From NCBI GenBank assembly GCA_944326255.1, contig CALVDG010000010.1, positions 1 to 64,000 on the forward strand: 64,000 nt of DNA, read 5' to 3'. Each line of letters opens with the position of its first letter. The stretch's first letter is position 1. Below, in pieces: positions 8,681 through 17,255 of the stretch. Under the pieces are notes generated by a model, which saw only the letters and a program-made list of their open reading frames with translations, was not told the DNA's origin and made no database searches. Origin of the DNA: an uncultured Bacteroidales bacterium (GTDB lineage Bacteria > Bacteroidota > Bacteroidia > Bacteroidales > UBA932). The translations under genes were made by a program, and so were the position numbers.

Positions 8681-9688
8681 TTAACAGCAGTTGCGGCAAC
8701 AGCTGTTGCAGTCTGAAAATTCGCCTCTTAGCCTCCTCTCGGTCAGAGAAGCCATCCTTTCTTTCAGTTCCGGGGAACTTATCTTGTCCAGTACGGCGTA
8801 TGCAAATGCCAGCTGCTGAAGCACTTTCGCTTCTTTCAAGGGGATGCCTCGGGAGCGCATGTAGAACAGCTCGTCCTCGTTCAGCCGGCCATTGGTGGCT
8901 CCGTGCGAGCATTTTACGTCATCGGCGTAAATCTCGAGCTGGGGCTGGGCGAAGGCGCGGGCATCACGGTCGAGCAGGAGGTTGTGGCACTCCTGGTAGG
9001 CCTCGGTCTTCTGTGCGTCCGGGAAGACGTGGATCAGGCCGTTGAAGTATGCGGTGGCACTGTTGTCCAGAATGCCCTTGAACAGCTCGCGGCTGTGACA
9101 TTCCGGTACACGGTGCAGGACATTCAGGGTGTTGGATACTTTCTGCGTACCGTCTACCAGGTAGAGCCCGCTGATGTCGCATTCGGCGTGAGGGCCGTCC
9201 AGGCTGAGGTTTATCCTGTTGTCTATCACTCCACCGTGAATGGTGAGGATGACGGCTTTGAGCGAGGCTCCCCCGGCCAGCCGGATGTCGTATGAGGTGT
9301 TGTGAGCAGCTTTGTTGTGCTCGTTCTGCATGATGACGATGTCGGCCGAGGCTCCTGCCTCTACGGTGATCTCTATCTTCTCGTCGGTGCGGAACGGATT
9401 CTCCGCAAATGTGTGGGAGCAGAGTATGAGCTTGGCGGAGCTGCCTTCCGCAAAGTGGAAGCGGCTCTCCATCAATATGTCCTCGGGGTGCTTTTCTGTC
9501 CGTATGCCGATCACCTGCAGGGCCTCCTCGTAGAGCCTGCCCTTCTCGAAGCGGATGTCAAGCGGTCTCCCGGTGCCCTGTACCCCTCCGTCGATCATGA
9601 ATATCTGACGGCTGCCCTTGAGCGGTACCCTGCAGCGGAACCCGCCTTCTATATTGTGCGCGGGGGCATATATATAATTGTCTGCCAT
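8681..9688 (-). CDS. sufD: SufD-like Fe-S cluster assembly scaffold
   Basis: This 335-residue protein is mostly beta-helix-like, with the SufB/SufD C-terminal signature CSHGATNGRLNEDELFYMRSRGI near 279-301. SufD joins SufB and the ATPase SufC in the SufBCD scaffold, where Fe-S clusters are built. Its gene follows sufC by 11 nt. The last nine residues read CNSCCRNCC, five cysteines that are not part of the usual SufD core. No sufB or sufS flanks the pair: downstream is nrdJ and upstream is a divergent ATPase. Assignment to SufD rather than SufB rests on length (SufB is about 480 residues). Confidence 0.93.
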   Translation of the reverse strand: MADNYIYAPAHNIEGGFRCRVPLKGSRQIFMIDGGVQGTGRPLDIRFEKGRLYEEALQVIGIRTEKHPEDILMESRFHFAEGSSAKLILCSHTFAENPFRTDEKIEITVEAGASADIVIMQNEHNKAAHNTSYDIRLAGGASLKAVILTIHGGVIDNRINLSLDGPHAECDISGLYLVDGTQKVSNTLNVLHRVPECHSRELFKGILDNSATAYFNGLIHVFPDAQKTEAYQECHNLLLDRDARAFAQPQLEIYADDVKCSHGATNGRLNEDELFYMRSRGIPLKEAKVLQQLAFAYAVLDKISSPELKERMASLTERRLRGEFSDCNSCCRNCC

Positions 9689-9699
9689 ATGTCCGCCTC

Positions 9700-10461
<762 letters not shown>

Positions 10462-10484
10462 AATCCTTTCATTTTGACAATCTG

Positions 10485-10492
10485 CAAAAATA
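10485..10492 (-). promoter_or_regulatory. -7 box of sufC-sufD
   Basis: The minus strand reads TATTTTTG (TAnnTTTG), 23 nt before the sufC ATG. No clear -33 TTG is seen at 19-21 nt. Confidence 0.5.
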
Positions 10493-10554
10493 CAATAAAA
10501 TCCGGAAAATGTAGCGTATGCAAGAATGGAGCCGTGACCTGACCGCGTGTCAGG

Positions 10555-10645
10555 ATTTGCGGGAAATCGGGGAATCGGCCGGTTCAAATTTGCGGGAAAT
10601 CGGGGAATCGGCTGATATAAATTTGCGGGAAATCGGGGAATTGAT
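10555..10645 (+). repeat. Three 33-nt direct repeats upstream of DUF4143 ATPase
   Basis: Units begin at 10555, 10588 and 10621, exactly 33 nt apart. All share ATTTGCGGGAAATCGGGGAA, and units 1 and 2 continue with TCGGC. Unit 3 runs into the ATPase promoter: its TTTG (10622-10625) is placed as the -33 box. Read as protein, the repeat gives [12 protein letters not shown] 11-residue units, but this is probably not translated. Confidence 0.9.
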
Positions 10646-10653
10646 TATTTTTG
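10623..10653 (+). promoter_or_regulatory. Promoter of the DUF4143 ATPase
   Basis: TTG at 10623-10625, 20 nt spacer, TATTTTTG at 10646-10653. This fits the Bacteroidota -33/-7 pattern. The ATG follows 25 nt later. The -33 element is the start of the third 33-nt repeat. Confidence 0.65.
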
Positions 10654-10678
10654 TGCTGAAAATGAGACGGTATCAGTT

Positions 10679-12016
10679 ATGGCGGAATTTATTTTCAAAA
10701 GAAAGATTTACGACAGGCTTCTCAGATGGAAGCAGGAGTCGGACGGGAAAAGTGCATTGATGGTGCAGGGGGCGAGGCGTATAGGCAAGTCTACTGTAGT
10801 GGAGGAGTTTGCCAAAAACGAGTATTCTTCGTACCTGATAATAGATTTCAATAAGGCATCCGCTGCTGTCAAGGCTCTTTTTGATGACTTGATGAATCTT
10901 GATTTCATCTTCCTGCAGTTGCAGACTATATACAATGTGGTGTTGGAGAAGAGAAAATCTGTCATAATATTTGACGAGGTGCAGAAATGCCCTAATGCAA
11001 GACAGGCGGTCAAGTATCTGGTGCAGGACGGCAGGTATGACTACATTGAGACGGGTTCGCTTATCAGTATCAGGCAGAACACCAAGGGTATAACCATCCC
11101 AAGCGAGGAGGAGCGGATAGATATGTATCCGATGGATTTCGAAGAGTTCAGATGGGCGTTGGGCGACACGGCCTCCGTACCTCTTATCAGGACGTTCTAT
11201 GAAAAGCGGATGCCTCTGGGTGCGGCGCACCGGGCAAAGGAGAGGGATCTGCGTCTTTATATGCTGGTGGGAGGAATGCCGCAGGCTGTGGATGAGTATA
11301 TCAGGACCAATAACCTTGCAAAAGTGGATGAGGTCAAGAGGAGGATCATCAAGCTGTATTCCGATGACTTTTTGAAGATTGACGCTACGGGAAGGCTCAG
11401 CAGGCTGTTTATGGCTATCCCGTCGCAGCTCAGTAAGAAGGCTACGCGTTATTATACCAACGCTGTCGTGGGAGAGCTGGAGGACGGTACCGAGGCTGAG
11501 ATGATAGCAAGTCTTGAGGACAGTAAGGCCGTGCTCGTGTCGTATCATTCGGATGATCCCAATGTGGGAATGTCCCTGACTCAGGATATGTCGAGATACA
11601 AACTCTTTGTCTCCGATACCGGCCTGTTCGTGACAATGGTGTTCTGGGACAGGGATTTCGCGGAGAATGTGATATATCAGAAGCTGCTGACGGACAAGCT
11701 GGAGGCAAATATGGGCTATGTCTATGAGAATCTTGTGGCACAGATGCTCGTGGCGGCCGGGAACAAGTTGTTCTATTATACCTTTGAAAAAGACGAGAAG
11801 CACTCGTATGAGGTGGATTTCCTGTTGTCACGCGGCAATAAGATATGCCCGATAGAGGTGAAGTCCTCCGGGTACAGGACTCATGCCTCGCTTGACGCAT
11901 TCAGGGCAAAATACCGGTCGAGGATAAAGAACAGTTATCTGGTCTATACCAAGGATTTTCAGCTGGGCGGCAATGAACTGATATGCCTGCCGTTCTATAT
12001 GGTGAGTATGATATGA
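10679..12016 (+). CDS. AAA_14 / DUF4143 ATPase
   Basis: This 445-residue protein has an N-terminal P-loop (GARRIGKST, 31-39), Walker B VIIFDE (95-100) and sensor TGS (125-127), followed by a helical middle. The DUF4143 C-terminal domain ends with EVDFLLSRG at 378 and IEVK at 392-395, a PD-(D/E)XK nuclease-like pattern. The family is abundant and often multi-copy in Bacteroidota and archaea. Its role is not established, and defence or mobile-element functions have been suggested. It is divergent from sufC and preceded by three 33-nt repeats. ATG 10679 (MAEFIFKRKIY) is the only start consistent with the promoter. Confidence 0.9.
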   Translation: MAEFIFKRKIYDRLLRWKQESDGKSALMVQGARRIGKSTVVEEFAKNEYSSYLIIDFNKASAAVKALFDDLMNLDFIFLQLQTIYNVVLEKRKSVIIFDEVQKCPNARQAVKYLVQDGRYDYIETGSLISIRQNTKGITIPSEEERIDMYPMDFEEFRWALGDTASVPLIRTFYEKRMPLGAAHRAKERDLRLYMLVGGMPQAVDEYIRTNNLAKVDEVKRRIIKLYSDDFLKIDATGRLSRLFMAIPSQLSKKATRYYTNAVVGELEDGTEAEMIASLEDSKAVLVSYHSDDPNVGMSLTQDMSRYKLFVSDTGLFVTMVFWDRDFAENVIYQKLLTDKLEANMGYVYENLVAQMLVAAGNKLFYYTFEKDEKHSYEVDFLLSRGNKICPIEVKSSGYRTHASLDAFRAKYRSRIKNSYLVYTKDFQLGGNELICLPFYMVSMI

Positions 12017-12028
12017 TAAATTTTAATT

Positions 12029-12301
12029 ATGACTGAATTTTCATTGAGAAGATATTTTTTGTTGATCATTGCGGCTGCAGTCCTGACTCTGGCGGAGGGC
12101 TGCTCTGAGAGGGCGCATAATGAGCTTCCTTCCGCTCCTTCGTCTGTGCGTGCGGCAGCCGGTGCATGTGCCCCTGGTGTACACGAACTGTTCAGCTTCG
12201 TTGAATTGCCTGAACCTGCGCCTGAGCATCATCCCCTTCCTCAGACAATGTCTGACCGGCCTGACGGAGCTGCAATTGAACTCAGACAACCCGTCAGGTA
12301 G
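12029..12301 (+). CDS. Possible small lipoprotein (doubtful)
   Basis: This 90-residue frame starts 12 nt after the ATPase stop. It has a plausible lipoprotein signal (LLIIAAAVLTLAEGC, lipobox AEGC) but then turns into low-complexity Pro/Ala-rich sequence with no recognisable domain. It could be a short lipoprotein, a truncated remnant, or chance. It occupies most of the 350-nt gap between the ATPase and the propeller lipoprotein; the rest holds only an inverted repeat at 12313-12364. Confidence 0.35.
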   Translation: MTEFSLRRYFLLIIAAAVLTLAEGCSERAHNELPSAPSSVRAAAGACAPGVHELFSFVELPEPAPEHHPLPQTMSDRPDGAAIELRQPVR

Positions 12302-12312
12302 TCTGGTAGAGC

Positions 12313-12364
12313 CGCCGGGAAAGTGCCCTAAAAATCCCTGTTTGACCTGTGCGCTTTCCCGGCG
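12313..12364. other. Inverted repeat / hairpin, 14-bp arms
   Basis: CGCCGGGAAAGTGC-type arm (12313-12326) pairs with 12351-12364 (one G-U wobble) around a 24-nt loop. There is no T-run, so a classical terminator is not certain, though it sits between convergent genes. Confidence 0.55.
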
Positions 12365-12366
12365 AC

Positions 12367-13527
12367 TTATTGAAATCTCCGCAGAATCAGTCTGTAATGG
12401 GCTTCGTCTGTGTCTGGGGTAACAAGTGATATAGTCCATTCTCCGCTCTGTCCTATGATTCTGCTCAGACTGCCAGGCTTGCTTTTGTATATGATCCGGT
12501 TCTTGCGGTCGGCGATAAAGTCCGTGTATTGGCCTTTGTCATTCATCCGTCCTATGACGTAATCGTCTGAGAGGTTTGCTATCTTAAGCAGGAAGATGTG
12601 GTCATCTATTGACTGTATGAGTTTCATGTCGTCATTACCATCACCCACTTCCAGAACATCCTCGGGAGTGATTTTGTCCGGACCGAAGTCAAGGAAGCAA
12701 TGCTGCTTCAATTCTCCGTCCCTGCTGTTAAACAGATAGACATCTCCGAAAGGAGGATAGTTGTGCAGCCAGCCTTCACGGACTTTGTTCAGCTGTCCTG
12801 ACCCGTAATGAACATAGGGGTTGGGTTCGTAGTTGTAGCGTATTACCGTTCTGCGGTTTTCCTCTCCGAAAAGAGTGTCGGTCACAGCGATACGGATGAG
12901 GTCAGGGTTCCAGTGCGAGAGATTGACTATGAGGTTCCCGTCTTCCAGAAACTCCATGCAGTCTGCATCGTAGGACGTGGGCACCGTGCAGATGTGCCTG
13001 AGGTCCTTGCCGTAGTGTATCAGGTTGTTTGCGACGGCATCCTCTATCCAGACACTGCCGTCAGGGGCTGTTGCGAAATCGGATATGCCGAGATATTCCC
13101 CTGGACCGCGTCCCATTGCTCCGATCTGCCTGATGAACCGGCCGTTGCCGTCAAATGCCAGCAGCCGGTATTCCCTTATGGCCGGATTGTCCAGGACATA
13201 TATCCTGTCTTCAATCCTGCCTCCGGTCTTGCCGCTTCCGGAATCCTGTGCAGGACCGTCGCTACCCGTGACATTGCCTGCAAACTTGACCTTTATGGGA
13301 TTGGCCGGTATGGTCAGGTTGCCGTCCGCCACGAGCCCGATGACCCTGGTCTCTGTCGCGAGACTGTCCAGCATGGCATCCGTCAGCACTCCTCCGTCCT
13401 CATATCTGTACAGGTCGATTACCTCAGTGCCGCTCCGGCTATTTTGTCCGGTGCATCCGTTGAGCAGTGCTGTTGCGGCGATGAGCAGTGCGGCGGCAGT
13501 TCCAAGAGTATAGTTGTTCTTTTTCAT
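12367..13527 (-). CDS. 6-bladed beta-propeller lipoprotein
   Basis: The protein is 386 residues from ATG 13527 (MKKNNYTLGTAAALL). A longer frame to 13638 runs through the promoter. The signal peptide ends in the lipobox LLNGC. The rest shows the repeated blade pattern of the Bacteroidales 6-bladed propeller family, for example FDGNGRFIRQIGAMGRGPGEYLG and DFATAPDGSVWIEDAVANNLI. These are cell-surface or periplasmic lipoproteins of unknown ligand, often near transport or peptidase genes. It is divergent from rnr. A 16-nt motif, CTTTCCCGGCG(A/G)CTTA, brackets the gene at 12354-12369 and 13648-13663. Confidence 0.85.
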   Translation of the reverse strand: MKKNNYTLGTAAALLIAATALLNGCTGQNSRSGTEVIDLYRYEDGGVLTDAMLDSLATETRVIGLVADGNLTIPANPIKVKFAGNVTGSDGPAQDSGSGKTGGRIEDRIYVLDNPAIREYRLLAFDGNGRFIRQIGAMGRGPGEYLGISDFATAPDGSVWIEDAVANNLIHYGKDLRHICTVPTSYDADCMEFLEDGNLIVNLSHWNPDLIRIAVTDTLFGEENRRTVIRYNYEPNPYVHYGSGQLNKVREGWLHNYPPFGDVYLFNSRDGELKQHCFLDFGPDKITPEDVLEVGDGNDDMKLIQSIDDHIFLLKIANLSDDYVIGRMNDKGQYTDFIADRKNRIIYKSKPGSLSRIIGQSGEWTISLVTPDTDEAHYRLILRRFQ

Positions 13528-13563
13528 AGATGATAAATGTTGGTTGTCAAAAATAATAATATG

Positions 13564-13571
13564 CAAAAGTA
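13564..13571 (-). promoter_or_regulatory. -7 box of the propeller lipoprotein gene
   Basis: The minus strand reads TACTTTTG, about 36 nt before the ATG at 13527, with a TTG 17 nt further up. A second TATTTTTG match lies closer to the start. Confidence 0.5.
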
Positions 13572-13665
13572 ATGATTTTGTGATAGTGCAAGATGGCCTT
13601 CGGAGAAGTGTCCGGAATCTGTGGAAAATATGTGACAATATGGTACACTTTCCCGGCGGCTTAAT

Positions 13666-13673
13666 TATCTTTG
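13666..13673 (+). promoter_or_regulatory. -7 box of rnr
   Basis: TATCTTTG, a full TAnnTTTG match, 24 nt before the rnr ATG at 13698. No clear -33 box. Confidence 0.55.
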
Positions 13674-13697
13674 CCCTCGGATAATAGAATTAAGTGT

Positions 13698-15980
13698 ATG
13701 AGTAGAAAGAAAAGACCGTCCTCCCGTCCCCGCAGCAGGCGTGACAGGGACCAGTCGCCTGAGAGTAAGGCGATAAAGAAAGAGATGAATCTGAAGAAGA
13801 AAGAGCATGGGGGCGGCAAGAGGAAATCCAAAGGCAAGAAGGAACGTTTTATCAAAGAGGAACTGACGGGTACGGTGAGCATGACCCGCGAGGGTTACGG
13901 TTTTGTGGAGGTGCCGGACAGGGACAATGATGTGTTCGTGCCTCAGCACAAGATGCGCGGGGCCCTCAACGGCGATATAGTCAAGGTGCTGACGACCAAG
14001 GCCAAGGGCATCGGTGCCGACGGCAAGCCCAAGCGTATCGAGGGCGAGATAATCACTGTGCTCGAGCGTTCTTCCAAGCCTCATATCGGAGTGTTGCAAA
14101 TATCCCGCGGCGAAGCCTGGCTGATCATGGAGAGCCGCAATATGCCCTACGATATCAGCATACCTCTCAAGGAGATAGACCGCTGGTTCGGCAAAGGCGG
14201 AATACTCGACAGCATCAATTGTAAGGACGGTGACGGAGCAGAGCCCGAAAACGCGGAATCCAACAGCCGGGAAGTCCCTCAGCGGACCTGGAAGCCCGGC
14301 GACGTGTCGGGCCTGAAGGCCGCCGTCATCGTGACCGACTGGCCGAGGAAGGCTCCGGCCCCGACAGGCCGCATCATAGACGTACTGGGCGAGCCGGGTG
14401 CCAACGACACCGAGATGCACGCCATCCTGGCCGAGTACGGTCTGCCCTACCGCTTCGAGCCCGAGGTGGAGGCCGCAGCCGAGGCCGTGCCGGACAAGAT
14501 AACCCCCAAGGACATAGCCGAGCGCAGGGATTTCCGCAAGGTGACCACCTTCACTATTGACCCTGCCGACGCCAAGGACTTCGACGACGCCCTCTCGTAC
14601 CGCGAGTTAGAGGACGGCAACATAGAGGTCGGAGTGCATATCGCTGACGTGACCCACTATGTGACTCCCGGCTCCATCATCGATAAGTGCGCCTACGAGC
14701 GCGGCACCTCGGTCTACCTGGTGGACCGCACCGTGCCCATGCTTCCCGAGAAACTCTCGAACAACCTGTGCTCCCTGAGACCGGGCGAGGAAAAGCTCTG
14801 TTTCTCGGCAGTATTTGACATCACACCTACAGGAGTGGTCAAGAAGAGCTGGTTCGGCCGCACCGTCATCAAGTCAGACTACCGCTTCAACTACGATGAG
14901 GCCCAGGCCGTCATCGAGACCGGCAACGGCCCGCTCGCCAAGGAGATCACCGCCCTGCACAAGATAGCCTCTGTCCTGAGGAAGAAACGCTTCGCCGCAG
15001 GAGCCATCGCCTTCGAGCGTCCCGAGATGAAGGTCGAGGTCGACGAGACCGGCAAGCCGATAAGGGTCTACGAGAAGATATCAAAGGAGGCCAACTGGCT
15101 CATCGAGGAGTTCATGCTGCTGGCCAACCGCTCCGTGGCCGAGTACGTGGGCAAGGTGCCCAAGAGCAAGAATGCCAAGACCTTCGTCTACCGCGTCCAC
15201 GAGGATCCCAACGAGGAGAAGCTCGGAGTACTCCGCAAGTTCGTCCGCCTCTTCGGATACGACTTCCAGATGGAGCCCGGGGCTAAGGAGGACGGTCAGA
15301 AAGAAGAGCCCAAGCAGTTTCCACAGGGAGTCAAGGTCAAGGAAATCAAGGGCAAGAACGTAGCCCAGCGCATCAACAACCTCCTGGGCAGCGTCAAGGG
15401 CCGTCCCGAGGAGGAGGCCGTAGTGATGATGGCCCTGCGCTCCATGGCCCGGGCTCATTATACCACCGACAACGTCGGCCATTACGGTCTGGCTTTCAAG
15501 TATTATACGCACTTTACGTCTCCTATCAGACGTTATCCGGATATGATGGTACACCGCCTGCTGGCCATGTATCTGGCCGGAGTCGAGTCCCAGAACAAGG
15601 AATACTACGAGACCTGCTGCCAGTACGCTTCCCAGCGCGAGCAGATAGCTACCGAGGCCGAGCGTTCCAGCATCAAGTATAAGCTCTGCGAGTACATGCA
15701 GGACAAGGTCGGCCAGATATTCCCCGGCACCGTCTCGGGCCTGACCGAGTGGGGTCTCTATGTGGAGACCGAGCCTGACAAGGTGGAGGGCATGGTGCCC
15801 GTCAGGGACATCCCCGGCGACTTCTACCAGTTCGACGAGGAGACCTACTCCATCGTGGGCCGTTCCCGTGGCCGCCGTTTCACCATGGGCGACAAGGTAT
15901 GGATCCGGGTGGTCCGTGCCTCCCTCGAACAGAAAATCATCGATTATGAACTTGTTGATGGAGAAGACCTGAAAAAGTAA
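13698..15980 (+). CDS. rnr: Ribonuclease R
   Basis: The protein is 760 residues from ATG 13698 (MSRKKRPSSRPRS). A TTG nine codons upstream lies in the -7 box. It has a lysine/arginine-rich N-terminal tail (about 1-55), cold-shock-like OB domains, the RNB catalytic core with DPADAKDFDDA at about 288-298, whose aspartates bind Mg, and a C-terminal S1 domain (FPGTVSGLTEWGLYVE). RNase R degrades structured RNA 3' to 5' processively and takes part in rRNA and mRNA quality control. An unusually long basic N-tail is common in this phylum. Confidence 0.95.
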   Translation: MSRKKRPSSRPRSRRDRDQSPESKAIKKEMNLKKKEHGGGKRKSKGKKERFIKEELTGTVSMTREGYGFVEVPDRDNDVFVPQHKMRGALNGDIVKVLTTKAKGIGADGKPKRIEGEIITVLERSSKPHIGVLQISRGEAWLIMESRNMPYDISIPLKEIDRWFGKGGILDSINCKDGDGAEPENAESNSREVPQRTWKPGDVSGLKAAVIVTDWPRKAPAPTGRIIDVLGEPGANDTEMHAILAEYGLPYRFEPEVEAAAEAVPDKITPKDIAERRDFRKVTTFTIDPADAKDFDDALSYRELEDGNIEVGVHIADVTHYVTPGSIIDKCAYERGTSVYLVDRTVPMLPEKLSNNLCSLRPGEEKLCFSAVFDITPTGVVKKSWFGRTVIKSDYRFNYDEAQAVIETGNGPLAKEITALHKIASVLRKKRFAAGAIAFERPEMKVEVDETGKPIRVYEKISKEANWLIEEFMLLANRSVAEYVGKVPKSKNAKTFVYRVHEDPNEEKLGVLRKFVRLFGYDFQMEPGAKEDGQKEEPKQFPQGVKVKEIKGKNVAQRINNLLGSVKGRPEEEAVVMMALRSMARAHYTTDNVGHYGLAFKYYTHFTSPIRRYPDMMVHRLLAMYLAGVESQNKEYYETCCQYASQREQIATEAERSSIKYKLCEYMQDKVGQIFPGTVSGLTEWGLYVETEPDKVEGMVPVRDIPGDFYQFDEETYSIVGRSRGRRFTMGDKVWIRVVRASLEQKIIDYELVDGEDLKK

Positions 15981-16056
15981 GAAGGAGCTGTGAGACAAAG
16001 GCAATGCGATGAAAGTGCATACCGGTGCCAATATTCCTTGCAACGGGCACGGCATA

Positions 16057-16178
16057 AAATTGCAACTGATTGAACGTAAGGATGTTGTGTTTTTAAAAGG
16101 TGCCATGTCGCCGTTTCAGAATGGAACACGACACCTTCTCTAAACACAAAGTGGCTGTTTTATTGATAGTTGCAATTT
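16057..16178. other. Nested inverted-repeat element (structured RNA or small palindromic element)
   Basis: The outer arms AAATTGCAACT (16057-16067) and AGTTGCAATTT (16168-16178) are perfect. The middle arms TTGTGTTT (16085-16092) and AAACACAA (16142-16149) are perfect. The inner arms 16097-16108 and 16126-16137 match at 10 of 12, closing on CCGTT (16111-16115) and AATGG (16120-16124) around a TCAG loop. It fills most of the 262-nt gap between rnr and the transporter. No gene is seen in it. Confidence 0.6.
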
Positions 16179-16228
16179 AGACGCTTGCCCGCTTGTGTGT
16201 TTTGCGGAAACTGTAGCGGTATTTTAGC

Positions 16229-16236
16229 TACATTTG
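16229..16236 (+). promoter_or_regulatory. -7 box of the EamA transporter gene
   Basis: TACATTTG matches TAnnTTTG. Transcription would start at about 16243, so a first ATG at 16243 would be leaderless and the ATG at 16288 would have a leader of about 45 nt. Confidence 0.5.
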
Positions 16237-16242
16237 CGCCTT

Positions 16243-17190
16243 ATGGAATCACTTCGTGTTGCTGTTGATAAGAGGAAAGTCAGCGGAATGGGCGCGGGTA
16301 AGACCGGCGGTATCATCCTCGCCGCCATCTCTTCCCTGACATTCGGCTTCGTGCCGTTTTTCTCAGTCACCCTCATGGACGCGGGCTTCTCGCCATTCGA
16401 GGTGCTCGCCTACCGCTGGGGTGTGGCTATCCTCGTGCTGCTGGCCGTGGGCCTGCTCATGCGCAAGTCTTTCCGCGTTCCGAAGGGTGCCTGGCTTCCG
16501 CTGCTGACCGTCAGCTTTTTCTGTGCCCTGACCGCCATCAGCCTGCTGATAGCCTACGAGAACATCGCCAGCGGAGTCGCCTCTACGATTCACTTTATGT
16601 ACCCGCTCTTCGTGGCCGCCGTCATGATGACGGTCTTCCACGAACCCCGCTCCTGGGTCAAGATCGGTGCCATCATCCTCTCCCTGGTCGGAGCCGGCTT
16701 TCTGGCAGGAGGCGACATCCGGCTTGAGGACGGCAATGTCACCGCCGGCATTCTCTGGGCCGCACTCTCCGTCATTGCCTATGGCACTTATATCGTCGGC
16801 GTGCGCAAGACAGCCGTCCAGAACATGCCGACCCTCCCCCTGACCGTCTACGTCATGGGCTTCGGTGCTATCTGCTTCACCCTCATCGGTATGCTCTCCG
16901 GCGGAGTCCGCTAGGTGCCCCTCTCCGACGGCTTCCTTTGGGCCAATATCCTCGGCGTCGCCCTGCTCGGCACCGCCGTCTCCAACATCACCCTCGTAGC
17001 GGCCATCAAGCGCATCGGCCCCACCCTCAGCGCCATCCTAGGTGCCCTCGAACCCCTTACCGCCGTGGTCATAGGCGTCCTGGCCCTCTCCGAGGCCTTC
17101 ACCCTCCGCACCGCCGCCGGCATCATCCTGATCATCATCGCCGTCACCGCCGTAGTCCTCTCCGAGGGCCGGCACAAGGGCAGGCAGTAA
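16243..17190 (+). pseudogene. EamA/DMT-family transporter interrupted by an in-frame TAG
   Basis: One reading frame encodes a complete ten-helix drug/metabolite transporter, with two EamA halves (LTFGFVPFFSVTLMDAGF at the start, SNITLVAAIKRIGPTLSAILGALEPLTAVVIG near the end). It is cut by TAG at 16912-16914 between GGVR and VPLSDGFLW. No frameshift is involved, since both parts are in the same frame. A single C-to-T change from CAG (Gln) would explain it. The first part would hold about eight helices and probably does not work alone. The start is either ATG 16243 (MESLRVAV) or, more like the family, ATG 16288 (MGAGKTGGI). TAG is used as a normal stop elsewhere (sufC, ychF, MATE gene), so recoding is unlikely. 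The substrate is unknown. Confidence 0.85.
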
Positions 17191-17193
17191 CGA

Positions 17194-17224
17194 TTGTTAA
17201 ATGATTTTATTTTTGCTATTTTTG
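17194..17224 (+). promoter_or_regulatory. Promoter of the DUF1016 gene
   Basis: TTG 17194-17196, 20 nt spacer, TATTTTTG 17217-17224. Good fit to the Bacteroidota pattern, 31 nt before the ATG. Confidence 0.7.
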
Positions 17225-17255
17225 CGTACAATAAAATAGAAAAGAGAAGAAGGAT

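Noticed and set aside
10555..10645. Short CRISPR array
   Set aside because: The units join head to tail with no spacer sequence, and no cas gene is in the window.
10518..10760. 80-residue frame with LREIGESA repeats
   Set aside because: The repetition comes from the 33-nt DNA repeats. The frame runs across the ATPase promoter and start, so it is more likely non-coding.
12041..12439. 132-residue minus-strand frame in the gap after the ATPase
   Set aside because: It overlaps the end of the propeller gene and the inverted repeat, and has no signal or domain.
16912..16914. Recoded amber codon
   Set aside because: sufC, ychF and the MATE gene end in TAG, so it is a normal stop here.
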